DNA of 64,000 nucleotides, taken from the NCBI GenBank assembly GCA_022072455.1, contig JAJVHY010000024.1, forward strand, positions 1 to 64,000, read 5' to 3'. Origin of the DNA: Verrucomicrobiia bacterium (GTDB taxonomy: Bacteria > Verrucomicrobiota > Verrucomicrobiia > Palsa-1439). The translations under genes were made by a program, and so were the position numbers. Positions 8,935-17,180 of this stretch are shown here, in pieces; the stretch's first letter is position 1, and each line of letters starts with the position of its first letter. The notes under the pieces were generated by a model, which worked only from the letters and a program-made list of their open reading frames with translations, was not told where the DNA came from and made no database searches.

Positions 8935-8992
8935 TGGGGAAAGGTCTTGCGGCTTTCCCGTCGTCGCTGAACGACAAGCTTTGGCGCGACAA

Positions 8993-9104
8993 GCCCTACC
9001 GGTATCCGTTTCATCTGTGCGATCTGTGTCCATCTGTGGCCTCAGGCAGTTCTGGGTGGTTCCAGCCCCGGCCCGGTCGTGGTCTCCCGAAGAAGCGGCG
9101 GGCC
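8993..9104. repeat. 112-bp dispersed repeat, copy A
   Basis: It begins gccctaccggtatccgtttc and ends gaagcggcgggcc. It is identical to the copy at 9778-9889 except for one base (cctcagg versus cctaagg). Inside are three atctgtg words spaced 9 and 11 bases apart, and the last third is bounded by complementary ggcccg and cgggcc, so it can fold. It looks like a REP/MITE-like non-coding mobile repeat. It abuts the broken NERD remnant. Confidence 0.85.
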
Positions 9105-9145
9105 TCGACAATCCGCGGAGACACCGGGTCGGATGCGCGGCAGGA

Positions 9146-9382
9146 ATGAGTACGCGGCAGCAAAATGAACGGAAGTTTGGTCAGTGGCAGGATTTAGCGG
9201 GAGGCGGCAGGCAGTACTCGCTGTTGGTGGCCGGTCGGCACGGCTGGTCAGCGCGGTATCTCAAGTAAGTTGATTCGCTGGAGAACACGGTGCGTTTCTG
9301 GCAAGAGGTGTTCGACGATCAGGGCCGGCTGGTTGAGGTTCACGAGAAATACCCGGTGGATAAGGGACATCAGAAAGTGTAG
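9146..9382 (+). pseudogene. Small conserved protein gene interrupted by an in-frame TAA
   Basis: ATG at 9146 opens MSTRQQNERKFGQWQDL and continues through GRHGWSARYLK to a TAA at 9266-9268. The same frame goes on without a break as VDSLENTVRFWQEVFDDQGR, then a further 18 codons ending GHQKV and TAG at 9380-9382. The two halves make one sensible protein of about 78 residues of a type I have seen in other genomes, usually directly upstream of a gene like the one at 9392. This is most simply a nonsense mutation; sequencing error or a functional short form cannot be excluded. Confidence 0.6.
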
Positions 9383-9391
9383 GCTCTGACC

Positions 9392-9694
9392 ATGACGGTT
9401 ACCAAACAGACGGTTGTCGACAAGCTCGCCGGTTATCTCCGGCACGAGATTTCGCTGGCGCAGCTGGTGGATTGGGCCGAGAACACGATGCTGGACGGTG
9501 ATCTCGCCGAACGTGATGCGGCGGCACTGGCGACCGTGGTGTCCCGCCTCGGACTCGCCGACGTGCGGGCGTTCGGGTTGACGTGGGAAGATTGCGAAGA
9601 GTATCTGCGACAACTTGGCTATTCGGCACACGTGGAGATCGTTGCGGGTCAACCGGTCGCCGTTCGCGAGAAGCCGACGAAGTACGGCAAGTAA
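9392..9694 (+). CDS. Small conserved hypothetical protein, partner of the interrupted gene upstream
   Basis: 100 residues, acidic, beginning MTVTKQTVVDKLAGYL, with LAQLVDWAENTMLDGDL and RAFGLTWEDCEEYLRQLGY. It appears helical and soluble, with no catalytic motif. It starts 9 bp after the stop of the interrupted gene at 9146-9382, so both belonged to one two-gene unit whose size and spacing resemble a toxin-antitoxin pair. That is inference from layout; I cannot name the family. Confidence 0.65.
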   Translation: MTVTKQTVVDKLAGYLRHEISLAQLVDWAENTMLDGDLAERDAAALATVVSRLGLADVRAFGLTWEDCEEYLRQLGYSAHVEIVAGQPVAVREKPTKYGK

Positions 9695-9709
9695 ATTTCT
9701 GGCGAGCTT

Positions 9710-9758
9710 GGTGGTTTTATCCCCGGCCCGGTCGTGGTCTCCCGAAGAAGCGGCGGGC
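9710..9758. repeat. 112-bp dispersed repeat, partial copy B
   Basis: Only the last third of the element is present: after a diverged ggtggttttat the 38 bases from ccccggcccggtcgtggtct to the final cggcgggc (9721-9758) match copies A and C exactly. This is the segment containing the ggcccg/cgggcc stem, so that end can exist alone. Confidence 0.75.
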
Positions 9759-9777
9759 GTTTCGCTCAACTGCGCCA

Positions 9778-9889
9778 GCCCTACCGGTATCCGTTTCATC
9801 TGTGCGATCTGTGTCCATCTGTGGCCTAAGGCAGTTCTGGGTGGTTCCAGCCCCGGCCCGGTCGTGGTCTCCCGAAGAAGCGGCGGGCC
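9778..9889. repeat. 112-bp dispersed repeat, copy C
   Basis: It differs from copy A (8993-9104) at a single base in 112 and has the same orientation. It lies 19 bases after partial copy B and directly before the heparinase promoter. Such near identity within 800 bp implies recent duplication or gene conversion. Confidence 0.85.
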
Positions 9890-9892
9890 AGC

Positions 9893-9921
9893 TTGACGCT
9901 CGGCGCGGCATTGCCTACATA
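9893..9921 (+). promoter_or_regulatory. Candidate promoter of the heparinase-like gene
   Basis: TTGACG at 9893-9898 and TACATA at 9916-9921 are 17 bases apart. The ATG at 9930 is only 8 bases past the -10 box and has no Shine-Dalgarno, which would give an almost leaderless transcript. The -35 box begins four bases after repeat copy C. Confidence 0.4.
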
Positions 9922-9929
9922 CTGCTGTC

Positions 9930-11873
9930 ATGTCTGACGGTTCTTCTTGGCGGTGGATTGGTTTGCTCCTGGTGGTGGTGAACACATTTGGCGCGACGGC
10001 GGCCGAGTTGCCGGCGCTGAAATTTCCTGAACCACCCCGGCTGGCGACAACCGTGGAAGAATTAGCGACGCTCAAGGCGGCCCCGGATTTTGCAGCGAAA
10101 GCAGCGGAAGCGGTTCGCAAAGCTGATGCCCTGGTGGCGAATCCGCCGGAGTTGCCGGCGGGGAATGGGGGGTGGATTTTTGATTACGCGTGCCCGCAGG
10201 ACGCGGCGCAGTTGCGACCGCTGTCGTTGACGGAACATGAATGTCCGAAGTGCCGGACCCGGTATACGAATGAAGTGGTGGTGTTGGCGCACCGGTGTCG
10301 GCTGCATTATGCCAGCGAACAGGCGGCGGTGGCCTTGGGGTGGGCGTATGCGTATACGGGCGACGAGAAATATGTGCCGGGAGTGAAACGGATTCTGTTG
10401 AAGCTGGCCGGCGATTACGCGACTTACCCCGACCGGCAGGATCGGTGGGGGCAGACCGGTAACCTCGCCGTGATGGGCGGGCGCCGGTATGTGCAGAGTC
10501 TTGATGAAGCGGTCGGGGCGATTCATCTCGCCCGCGCGTATGATCTGACGCGGAATTCGCCGGCGTGGACGGACGCGGAACGCCGGGAGATCGAGCAGGG
10601 ATTCTTTCGGTCCACAGCGGAGTCGTTGTTGCGGTTTCCCCGGCGCAGCAATCATCAGACCTGGTACAACGCCGGCCTGATCGCGATTGCGGTGACGCTG
10701 GCGGACGCGGAGTTGCTGCGGCGCGTGTTGGACATGCCGTTTGGTGTGTTGGAGCAACTGGATAAGAACATCGGGAAGAGCGGCCTTTGGTACGAAGGCG
10801 CGATGGTTTATCACAACTATGCGTTGCAGCCGTTGCTGATGACGGCGGACATGACGCGAAGGGTGGGGTTGACGCTGCACACGCATCCGAAATTGCTCGC
10901 GATGATCACCGGGCCGCTGCGCGCGGTGTATCCCGACGGCAGTTATCCGGCGATCAACGACTCGGACCCTGCCCATGTGCGGATGTTCGAGCCGGCGTTC
11001 AAATGGGCGGGAATCCCGTTTGTGGTGCCGCCGCTGCCATCGGAGGTTCTCGAGGATGCCGGCTTGGTGGCGTTGCGGGCGGGGGGAACGTGTGTGTTTG
11101 TCGACTACGGGCCGCACGGCGACGAGCATGGCCACCCGGACAAGTTGAACATCATGCTGTACGCGTTGGGGCGCGAGTTGATTTTGGATCCGGGACGCAT
11201 CACGTATAGCGTGCCGGAATACAAGACCTGGGCGCGGACGACGGTCGCGCACAATACCGTGGTCGTTGACGGAAAGAACCAGGAAGAGACGACCGGCGAG
11301 TTGTGGTGGTTTGGTTCGAACGCGTGTCTGACCGCGACGGCGGACGCGTATCCCGGCAGTTTGTTGAAGCGGTTTGTGGTGTTGAACGAGCGGCTGCTGG
11401 TGGATGTGTTTCGCGTCGAACGCGAGAAGCCGGCACAGCTCGACTGGGTCGTGCATTGCCGGGGGAATTTGGTGGCGGAGTTGCAGCCGACCACGCAAAC
11501 CCTCGGCACGACGAACGGCTACCAGCATTTGCGGGAGTTGCAGACCGGCCAGGTGGCGCGGGTGACATTCGCGCCGGCCCCCGACAAGAAGCTGACAGTG
11601 CATTTTGCCGGGGAGGAGCCGATCTGGACGGGAGTGGGGATCGGGTACCGGCTGGATGATCGCGTGCCGTTTGTGTTGCGCCGCCGGCAGTCGGCGACGA
11701 CGACGTTCGTAACCGTGTACGACTGGAGCGCCGAGGTGGAGAAAGTCGAACAGTTGCCGGGAGATGCGGTGGTGAAGTTGCGGTTGACCGGCACAAACCG
11801 GACGACGACGGTGACGTTGGATTTCCGGCAAGAGGCAAACGAGCGATTGATTTGGCGCGAGCAGGCCCGGTAA
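9930..11873 (+). CDS. Secreted heparinase II/III-family polysaccharide lyase
   Basis: 647 residues with a signal peptide (hydrophobic 10-22, likely cleavage after ATAA near 25). Two cysteine pairs (YACPQ near 88; HECPKC at 103-108) may bind zinc. The helical toroid follows, with NHQTWYNAG (241-249) and LWYEGAMVYHNYALQ (286-300), where His242 and the tyrosines fit the family's catalytic residues. The beta-sheet domain begins near 375 with EHGHPDKLNIMLYALGRELI and RTTVAHNTVVVDG. Family members cleave acidic polysaccharides (heparin-like, alginate, ulvan-like) by beta-elimination, probably in the periplasm here. The substrate cannot be told from sequence. The next gene starts 32 bp downstream. 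Confidence 0.85.
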   Translation: MSDGSSWRWIGLLLVVVNTFGATAAELPALKFPEPPRLATTVEELATLKAAPDFAAKAAEAVRKADALVANPPELPAGNGGWIFDYACPQDAAQLRPLSLTEHECPKCRTRYTNEVVVLAHRCRLHYASEQAAVALGWAYAYTGDEKYVPGVKRILLKLAGDYATYPDRQDRWGQTGNLAVMGGRRYVQSLDEAVGAIHLARAYDLTRNSPAWTDAERREIEQGFFRSTAESLLRFPRRSNHQTWYNAGLIAIAVTLADAELLRRVLDMPFGVLEQLDKNIGKSGLWYEGAMVYHNYALQPLLMTADMTRRVGLTLHTHPKLLAMITGPLRAVYPDGSYPAINDSDPAHVRMFEPAFKWAGIPFVVPPLPSEVLEDAGLVALRAGGTCVFVDYGPHGDEHGHPDKLNIMLYALGRELILDPGRITYSVPEYKTWARTTVAHNTVVVDGKNQEETTGELWWFGSNACLTATADAYPGSLLKRFVVLNERLLVDVFRVEREKPAQLDWVVHCRGNLVAELQPTTQTLGTTNGYQHLRELQTGQVARVTFAPAPDKKLTVHFAGEEPIWTGVGIGYRLDDRVPFVLRRRQSATTTFVTVYDWSAEVEKVEQLPGDAVVKLRLTGTNRTTTVTLDFRQEANERLIWREQAR

Positions 11874-11905
11874 GATGGCGGAGTACCTCAAACATAGTGA
11901 CCATT

Positions 11906-12970
11906 ATGAAAAAATCATTCTTTGAAGTGAAAGATGTTGATCGCCGGTTTTATGCGGAGCGGTTGCAGAAGTTTTTGCCGCGGCGCATCATTGACATTCA
12001 CACGCATGTTTGGCGGGAGCGCGATCTGGCGGTCCCGGTCGGCGTGAAAAACCGGAGTGCGCGGATTGTCAGCTGGCCGGCACGAGTGGCCCAGGAGAGT
12101 CCGATCGAGGAATTGTTGGAAACCTACCGGCTGATGTTTCCCGACAAACAAGTGACGCCGTTGATTTTCCCGACGTTGCCGCGCGGGAATGATTTGGGGA
12201 AACAGAATGCGTACGCGGCACAGTGTTCGCGGCGGCACCGTGTGCCGGCGTTGATCTGGAGCGATCCGAAATGGGATGCGCAGGAATTGGAACGGCGGAT
12301 CATTGCCGGGGGATTTGTGGGCGCGAAGAGTTATTTGACGATGGCGCCGGGCTATTTGCCGGGCAATGAAATCCGGTGTTTGGATTTTTTCCCAGCGCAC
12401 CAGTTGGAAGTCCACAATAAACACGGCTGGGCGATCATGCTGCACATTCCGCGCGATGGCCGGTTGCAGGATCCGGTGAATCTGGCGCAGATGCTGGAGA
12501 TCGAACGGGAGTTCCCACGGGTCAAAGTCATCATCGCCCACGTCGGGCGGGCGTACTGCAATCACGATGTCGGCAATGCGTTCGCGGTGTTGGCGGCATC
12601 GAAACGGCTGTTTTTTGATTTCAGCGCCAACACGAACTCGTGGGTTTTCGAGCAACTCATCCGGGCCATCGGGACGAAGCGGATTCTGTTCGGCTCGGAT
12701 TTGCCGATTGTGCGGATGCGGATGCGGCGGATCACGAAAGGCGATCATTACGTGAACCTGGTGCCGAAAGGGTTGTACGGCGATGTGTCCGGCGACAAGA
12801 ACATGGGCGAGGTGAGCGGTGCCGAGGCGGAGAAGTTGAGTTTCTTTTTGTACGAGGAGATCGAGGCGTTCCGGCAGGCGGCGTTACGGACCGGGTTGAC
12901 GACCGGGGACATTGAGGATGTGTTCTACCGGAACTCGGCGCGCCTGTTGCGGGCCGCGGGCTGGCGGTAA
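11906..12970 (+). CDS. Amidohydrolase-family (Amidohydro_2, TIM-barrel) metal hydrolase
   Basis: About 354 residues from ATG 11906 (MKKSFFEVKDVDRRF). Metal-site motifs of the family are in order: RIIDIHTHVWRE near the N-terminus (HxH), IMLHIPRDGR in the middle, VIIAHVGRAYC, and RILFGSDLPIVRMRMRR with the catalytic Asp. These enzymes hydrolyse or decarboxylate small carbocyclic or lactone substrates. No signal peptide is seen, so it is cytoplasmic. It lies just after the lyase gene and may process a downstream product of glycan breakdown, but the substrate is unknown. Confidence 0.8.
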   Translation: MKKSFFEVKDVDRRFYAERLQKFLPRRIIDIHTHVWRERDLAVPVGVKNRSARIVSWPARVAQESPIEELLETYRLMFPDKQVTPLIFPTLPRGNDLGKQNAYAAQCSRRHRVPALIWSDPKWDAQELERRIIAGGFVGAKSYLTMAPGYLPGNEIRCLDFFPAHQLEVHNKHGWAIMLHIPRDGRLQDPVNLAQMLEIEREFPRVKVIIAHVGRAYCNHDVGNAFAVLAASKRLFFDFSANTNSWVFEQLIRAIGTKRILFGSDLPIVRMRMRRITKGDHYVNLVPKGLYGDVSGDKNMGEVSGAEAEKLSFFLYEEIEAFRQAALRTGLTTGDIEDVFYRNSARLLRAAGWR

Positions 12971-12980
12971 GATGCGGCCG

Positions 12981-13889
12981 TTATTGCGCCGGTAACTCGT
13001 CCGGCGCGCTAAGTGACCAGTCGGCGATGGGGGTTGCTGTCCCGCAATCGACGCAGCGTGTAACCGTGAATTGGGTCGCGCATTTGGGACAGGTTGCCTG
13101 ATTGGCGAAGGTGTCGAAGTCGGTCCGGCAATTTCCGCAACCCCAAAACGCGCCTTGGGGTGGTGCGGCCCGGCAAGCGGGACAAGCGTACCCGGTTCGC
13201 CGGGGCGCGGTTGTGATCCGGGTCAGGGCTTGGGCGAGTTGATAGCCTTTCCAACAGCGCACGGCGATGAAGGCGGTCATCACGCCGAACCAGACCGAAC
13301 GCAGCCAGAACGCCAAGGCCAGGAAGCCGGCCACGCCGACGAAGCCGAGGATGGCCGTGGCCTTGAGACTTTTGAGCGGACCCACGAAAAACCAGAGGAT
13401 CGACCGGAGTATTTGCCCGCCATCGAGCGGATAGACCGGCAGGAGGTTGAAGATGAGCAGGATGAGGTTGGTGAAGAAAACCGACCGGACAAGTTCGCTC
13501 ACGTTGCCGGGGGCTTGGCTGGTCTGGATCGCGACCAGGTAGAGGAGTGGGACGAGAACGACATTCACGAGGGGCCCGGCGGCAATGCTCCATAATTGTG
13601 CACCAGGTCGAGGCGGCGGTTCGACATAGGCCACGCCGCCGAGCGGCCAGAGGACGATTTCCTTGGCTCGGCCGCCGACGGACCGGCAGGCGAGGGCGTG
13701 GCCAAATTCATGGAGTGTGACAATCGCGAAGAGCGCGAGGTATTCGTAGACGTTCCAGACGATGGAGGAATAATTTCCCGACCGTACCTGGATGAGGACG
13801 ACCGCGGCAAGAAACCACGTCCAGTGAACGAAGACATTGATCCCGGCAAATCGAAACAGCCGAAACGTGCCTTGTTGGGTTGGGAGCAT
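12981..13889 (-). CDS. Site-2-protease-like M50 metallopeptidase with C-terminal zinc ribbons
   Basis: 302 residues and several membrane helices. HEFGH at 60-64 is the zinc motif, and NLLPVYPLDGGQ supplies the third ligand Asp in the LDG motif typical of M50 proteases. The last 75 residues are soluble and hold four CxxC knuckles (CPAC, CGNC, CPKC, CVDC), making two zinc-ribbon-like modules. M50 proteases cut within membranes, often to release signalling proteins. The ribbon tail is an unusual addition and may recognise substrate. It lies 9 bp after the nucleotidyltransferase gene in the same direction. Confidence 0.9.
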   Translation of the reverse strand: MLPTQQGTFRLFRFAGINVFVHWTWFLAAVVLIQVRSGNYSSIVWNVYEYLALFAIVTLHEFGHALACRSVGGRAKEIVLWPLGGVAYVEPPPRPGAQLWSIAAGPLVNVVLVPLLYLVAIQTSQAPGNVSELVRSVFFTNLILLIFNLLPVYPLDGGQILRSILWFFVGPLKSLKATAILGFVGVAGFLALAFWLRSVWFGVMTAFIAVRCWKGYQLAQALTRITTAPRRTGYACPACRAAPPQGAFWGCGNCRTDFDTFANQATCPKCATQFTVTRCVDCGTATPIADWSLSAPDELPAQ

Positions 13890-13898
13890 GCGCGACCG

Positions 13899-14789
13899 TC
13901 AAGCCCACAATTTGGCAGGGTAGTCGCCGTGTTCAATGAGTTGCCGGATGTTTTCGACGACGATGGGGCGGTCTTCCTTGTAGGTGACGCCGAACCAGGA
14001 CGAGGTGGTGCGGAGGACCTGACACTTGGCGCGACCTTGGTTGACGAGGGTGTTGATGACGGTGGGGATGAGGAGTTCGCTTTTTTCCTCGTGCCCGTGG
14101 TTTTTCAGGAAGAGTTCCAGTTCGCGGCGCAGGTGCTGGAATAATGTTGGCGTGAATCCCCAGAAGTTCATGGAAACCGCTTCGTCGCCGGTCAGAATCG
14201 TGTCTCCCTGCCGGGCGCCGGTCGGGGTCTTTTCGATTTTGAGCATCTCGACGATTTTCTGGAGTTGGCCGGTGGCGTCCACCTGGCAGACGCCGCGGGC
14301 GACGGTGCCGTGGTCGCTCAAGGTTTTGCGGAGCGTGAAGCCGACCATCGAATAATCCGTGGAATCGGTTCGGGTTTGTCGGAGATGGTCGGCGAGGACG
14401 CGGAACGTGTCGGCCCCGTAGAAGTCGTCGGCGTTGATCATGGCAAACGGTTCGCGAATGATGTCTTCCGCCATGAGAATCGCGTGGCCGGTGCCCCACG
14501 GTTTGGTGCGACCGGTGGGGACGCTGAAGCCGGCGGGGAGTTTGTGGAGTTCTTGAAACGCGTAGGCGACCGGGAGGCGTTTCTCGAATTTGCTCCCAAC
14601 GACTTCGCGGAAGGTGGCTTCGAGGTCTTGTCGGATGACGAAGACGACTTTGCCGAAGCCGGCGCGCAGGGCGTCGTAGAGCGAATAATCAATGATGGTT
14701 TCGCCGCCGGGGCCGACGGGATCAATTTGTTTGAGGCCGCCATACCGGCTGCCCATGCCGGCGGCGAGGACGAGAAGAGTGGGTTGCAT
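13899..14789 (-). CDS. Nucleotidyltransferase (sugar-1-phosphate NTP transferase family)
   Basis: 296 residues from ATG 14789. The N-terminus LLVLAAGMGSRYGGLKQIDP is the nucleotide-binding signature of NTP_transferase enzymes that make NDP-sugars. PWGTGHAILMAEDII and MINADDFYGADTF supply the metal-binding Asp pair. The overall sequence is closer to uncharacterised relatives of glucose-1-phosphate nucleotidyltransferases than to RmlA or GalU. The final third has HGHEEKSELLIPTVI and SWFGVTYKEDRPIV. It is the first gene of a short operon with the M50 protease. The sugar substrate is not deducible. Confidence 0.85.
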   Translation of the reverse strand: MQPTLLVLAAGMGSRYGGLKQIDPVGPGGETIIDYSLYDALRAGFGKVVFVIRQDLEATFREVVGSKFEKRLPVAYAFQELHKLPAGFSVPTGRTKPWGTGHAILMAEDIIREPFAMINADDFYGADTFRVLADHLRQTRTDSTDYSMVGFTLRKTLSDHGTVARGVCQVDATGQLQKIVEMLKIEKTPTGARQGDTILTGDEAVSMNFWGFTPTLFQHLRRELELFLKNHGHEEKSELLIPTVINTLVNQGRAKCQVLRTTSSWFGVTYKEDRPIVVENIRQLIEHGDYPAKLWA

Positions 14790-14873
14790 GTGGTCTTTGA
14801 TGTAGCAGGCAGGGCGACGGTGTTCAAGATTGACTTGGCTGTGAAATTGCTGATTATGACCGCCGTCGCAACT

Positions 14874-15152
14874 ATGCCAACTTACGAATACGAATGCCAA
14901 AAATGTGGGGAGCAGTTTGAACTGTATCAGTCCATCAAGGACGCCCCGAAGAAGACTTGTCCCAAGTGCAAGGGGCGGGTCAAACGTTTGTTGGGCACCG
15001 GCGCCGGCCTGCTGTTCAAAGGCTCCGGTTTCTACATCACGGACTACCGCAAGCCGGGCTACAAGGACGCCGCCAAGAAAGACAGCACGCCCGCCCCGGC
15101 TGCACCGGCTGCGAAAGACGCGCCGGCCAAACCCTCCACCCCGTCGAAGTAA
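14874..15152 (+). CDS. FmdB-family zinc-ribbon protein
   Basis: 92 residues beginning MPTYEYECQKCGEQFELYQS, with CPKC about 20 residues on, giving the four-cysteine zinc ribbon of the FmdB/CxxC_CXXC_SSSS family. FKGSGFYITDYRK follows, then an Ala-Pro-Lys-rich tail. An in-frame ATG at 14856 would add six residues; the canonical MPTYEY start is preferred. The role of the family is unclear, with regulation proposed. It lies 8 bp before the next gene in the same direction. Confidence 0.9.
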   Translation: MPTYEYECQKCGEQFELYQSIKDAPKKTCPKCKGRVKRLLGTGAGLLFKGSGFYITDYRKPGYKDAAKKDSTPAPAAPAAKDAPAKPSTPSK

Positions 15153-15160
15153 GGACCGTT

Positions 15161-15901
15161 ATGCTGCAATGTCCGAAGTGCAATTACGATAATGAGCTGG
15201 GGCGGATTTTCTGCCATTCCTGCGGGGCCAAACTCGATCTCAGCCAGATCAAGCCACCGACCGAAGGCGCAAAACGGGCCCGGCGCTTGAAACAGGGCTT
15301 GGCGCGGACTATCCGTCTCGTGGTTCAGTTGGTGATCGTGGCGTTGTTGATTCTCGGGATTGCGATGATTTGTTTGACGCCGGAAGTGAAACCGTTTGAC
15401 GCCTCCAATGCCGAGTTGGTGGCAGTCGATGTCAAACATAGCGAACTGGAGAAACTGGCGGCCGGGCGGAAGGGCGGCACCGTGGTCGTCAGTGAAGGCG
15501 AACTGAACACGTTTCTCAACAGTCTGACTTTCGACAAGCCGAGCGGCAAGGGAATCGAAGTTTCCGGGGAGGTCTTGCGAACGACCCTGAACGACGGCGC
15601 GCTGAAGGTCGAATTTGTTGGCAAGATTCATTTTGGCGGCGCGTTCGACAAGAGCCTCTATCTGGCGTACGACTGCACGCCGGTCATCCGCGATGGAAAA
15701 TGCGAGTTTCTCGCGAACGGCGGTTGGCTGGGGCAATTGCCGTTGCATCCGAAAATTCTGGCGACGACACCGTTTGTGAAAAACTATTTTGGCGGGCTGT
15801 TCGGGAAACTCGAGGACGACAAGAAACAATTACTCGACCCATTGACCAAAATCACCGTCACCAAAGATGCGGTGACATTTACCAAAGACGCGGCGCGTTG
15901 A
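15161..15901 (+). CDS. Membrane-anchored zinc-ribbon protein of unknown function
   Basis: 246 residues, with AAGGA 6 nt before the ATG. It opens MLQCPKCNYDNELGRIFCHS with a second CxxC (CHSC), a rubredoxin-like ribbon. A basic linker follows, then a membrane helix (VVQLVIVALLILGIAMI) near residues 55-72. The remaining 170 residues should lie outside the membrane and look like beta-sheet, including TVVVSEGELNTFLNSL and KLYLAYDCTP-like strands. No enzyme motif is present. It is probably co-transcribed with the FmdB gene before it and the exported protein after it. Confidence 0.75.
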   Translation: MLQCPKCNYDNELGRIFCHSCGAKLDLSQIKPPTEGAKRARRLKQGLARTIRLVVQLVIVALLILGIAMICLTPEVKPFDASNAELVAVDVKHSELEKLAAGRKGGTVVVSEGELNTFLNSLTFDKPSGKGIEVSGEVLRTTLNDGALKVEFVGKIHFGGAFDKSLYLAYDCTPVIRDGKCEFLANGGWLGQLPLHPKILATTPFVKNYFGGLFGKLEDDKKQLLDPLTKITVTKDAVTFTKDAAR

Positions 15902-15917
15902 CCGCGCCGGTCGGCCT

Positions 15918-17180
15918 ATGAAATTCGGCCGTTTGTGGGGATGGGTGCCGGCGCTGCTGCTCTTACCGGCGGCGTGGGCGGAAACCAACAGGCCGCTGAA
16001 CACCGCCGTCAGCGTTTCCCGGCAATTCACTGTCCATGCGCCGGGGCGGACTTTGCCGGCAGCCTTGGCAGTTTTTTCAGAACGCCTGCGGCGCGCTTGG
16101 CTCGCGCAGTTGGAACTGCCGGATTCGTGGCGGGACCCGATCGTTTTGGTGATTCGCGAGACTGAGGTGCCGCAGCCGTTGCAGTTGCGCGTGATCCAAG
16201 TCGGGCCAGTCGTGAAATATGAAATCACCGGAGCGGTTCCGCCCCCGTTGGAAGAACGCGATGTGGCGGCGGTGGTGGTGCAGGCCTTGTGTCTGGAATT
16301 CGCCAACCGGAATCGTCCGCCGGGGGCCGCCACCAACTGGCAATCAGCGGTCGTGCCGCTTTGGTTGGCGCATGGTTTGAGTGAATCCTTACGCGGGCAG
16401 CCGGAGTGGCTCGTGCCGGTCGCGCGCCGGGCGGCGAATTCCGCCCGGCCGCCCGGTGCGGCTGACGTGCTGGAAGTGGCTGTGCTGCCCGCGGACACGG
16501 CGAGCCGCGAACTCTTTTATGCGAACGCGTGGTTGATGACGGAAAGTTTGTTGCGGTTACCGGGGGGGGCGCGGAAGGTGCAACGGTTACTCGGGCAACT
16601 GGCGTGGACAGCATCATTCGCGGACGCGTTTTCGGCGACTTATGCGGAGCAATTTCCCAATGCAATCGCGCTGGAAAAATGGTGGATTTTCCAGCAGGCC
16701 CGATTGGCGGCGGTGGTGGTGCCGCAGAATCTGACTGCCAGCGCGACCGCGCAGCGGTTGGATGAGTTGTTGATTTTGCCGAACGGGTACCGTTTGACGG
16801 CGCTTGACCGGTTTGCCGAACAGAAATGGCTGCGCGCGGCGTTGCCGGGTCGGGTGCTGGAACTGCAGGGTCTGTTGGCGCGGGGGCATCCCATGTACCG
16901 CGAAGCTATTACCGGATATCTGGAGGCGGCCCAGCATCTGGCCGCGGAGAAATTGGCGCGCTACCGGCGCGCGATTCAGCGCGCCGATAAATTGCGGGCC
17001 GAAGCGGACCGGCACACGCAAGCCATCACCATCGCGTTAGATCATGCGGAGCGCGCCTTCAGCCCCGGCCTCGCAACGAATACATTGCAGGGCTATTTTC
17101 AGACGCTGGAACAGGCGGAAAAGTTCCAGCAGCAGCGCCGGAACCCGATCAGCGATTACCTAGACAAGTTTGACAAGTAA
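15918..17180 (+). CDS. Exported protein, probably a degenerate peptidase-MA-like domain
   Basis: 420 residues with a clear signal peptide (WGWVPALLLLPAAWA, cleavage near 21). The middle region carries PLWLAHGLSESLRGQPEW, which aligns in position with the 'P.WL.EG.A' segment of gluzincin (MA-like) peptidases, but the HExxH zinc motif expected before it is absent, so catalysis is unlikely. The last 100 residues are a charged coiled-coil-like helix (LARYRRAIQRADKLRAEADR). It overlaps the end of valS by 21 bp tail to tail. Function unknown. Confidence 0.7.
   Translation: MKFGRLWGWVPALLLLPAAWAETNRPLNTAVSVSRQFTVHAPGRTLPAALAVFSERLRRAWLAQLELPDSWRDPIVLVIRETEVPQPLQLRVIQVGPVVKYEITGAVPPPLEERDVAAVVVQALCLEFANRNRPPGAATNWQSAVVPLWLAHGLSESLRGQPEWLVPVARRAANSARPPGAADVLEVAVLPADTASRELFYANAWLMTESLLRLPGGARKVQRLLGQLAWTASFADAFSATYAEQFPNAIALEKWWIFQQARLAAVVVPQNLTASATAQRLDELLILPNGYRLTALDRFAEQKWLRAALPGRVLELQGLLARGHPMYREAITGYLEAAQHLAAEKLARYRRAIQRADKLRAEADRHTQAITIALDHAERAFSPGLATNTLQGYFQTLEQAEKFQQQRRNPISDYLDKFDK

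Noticed and set aside
10062-11891. 609-codon open frame on the minus strand
   Set aside because: It is antisense to the heparinase gene; the product is rich in Arg, His, Pro and Gln without domains, as expected for a GC-rich shadow frame.
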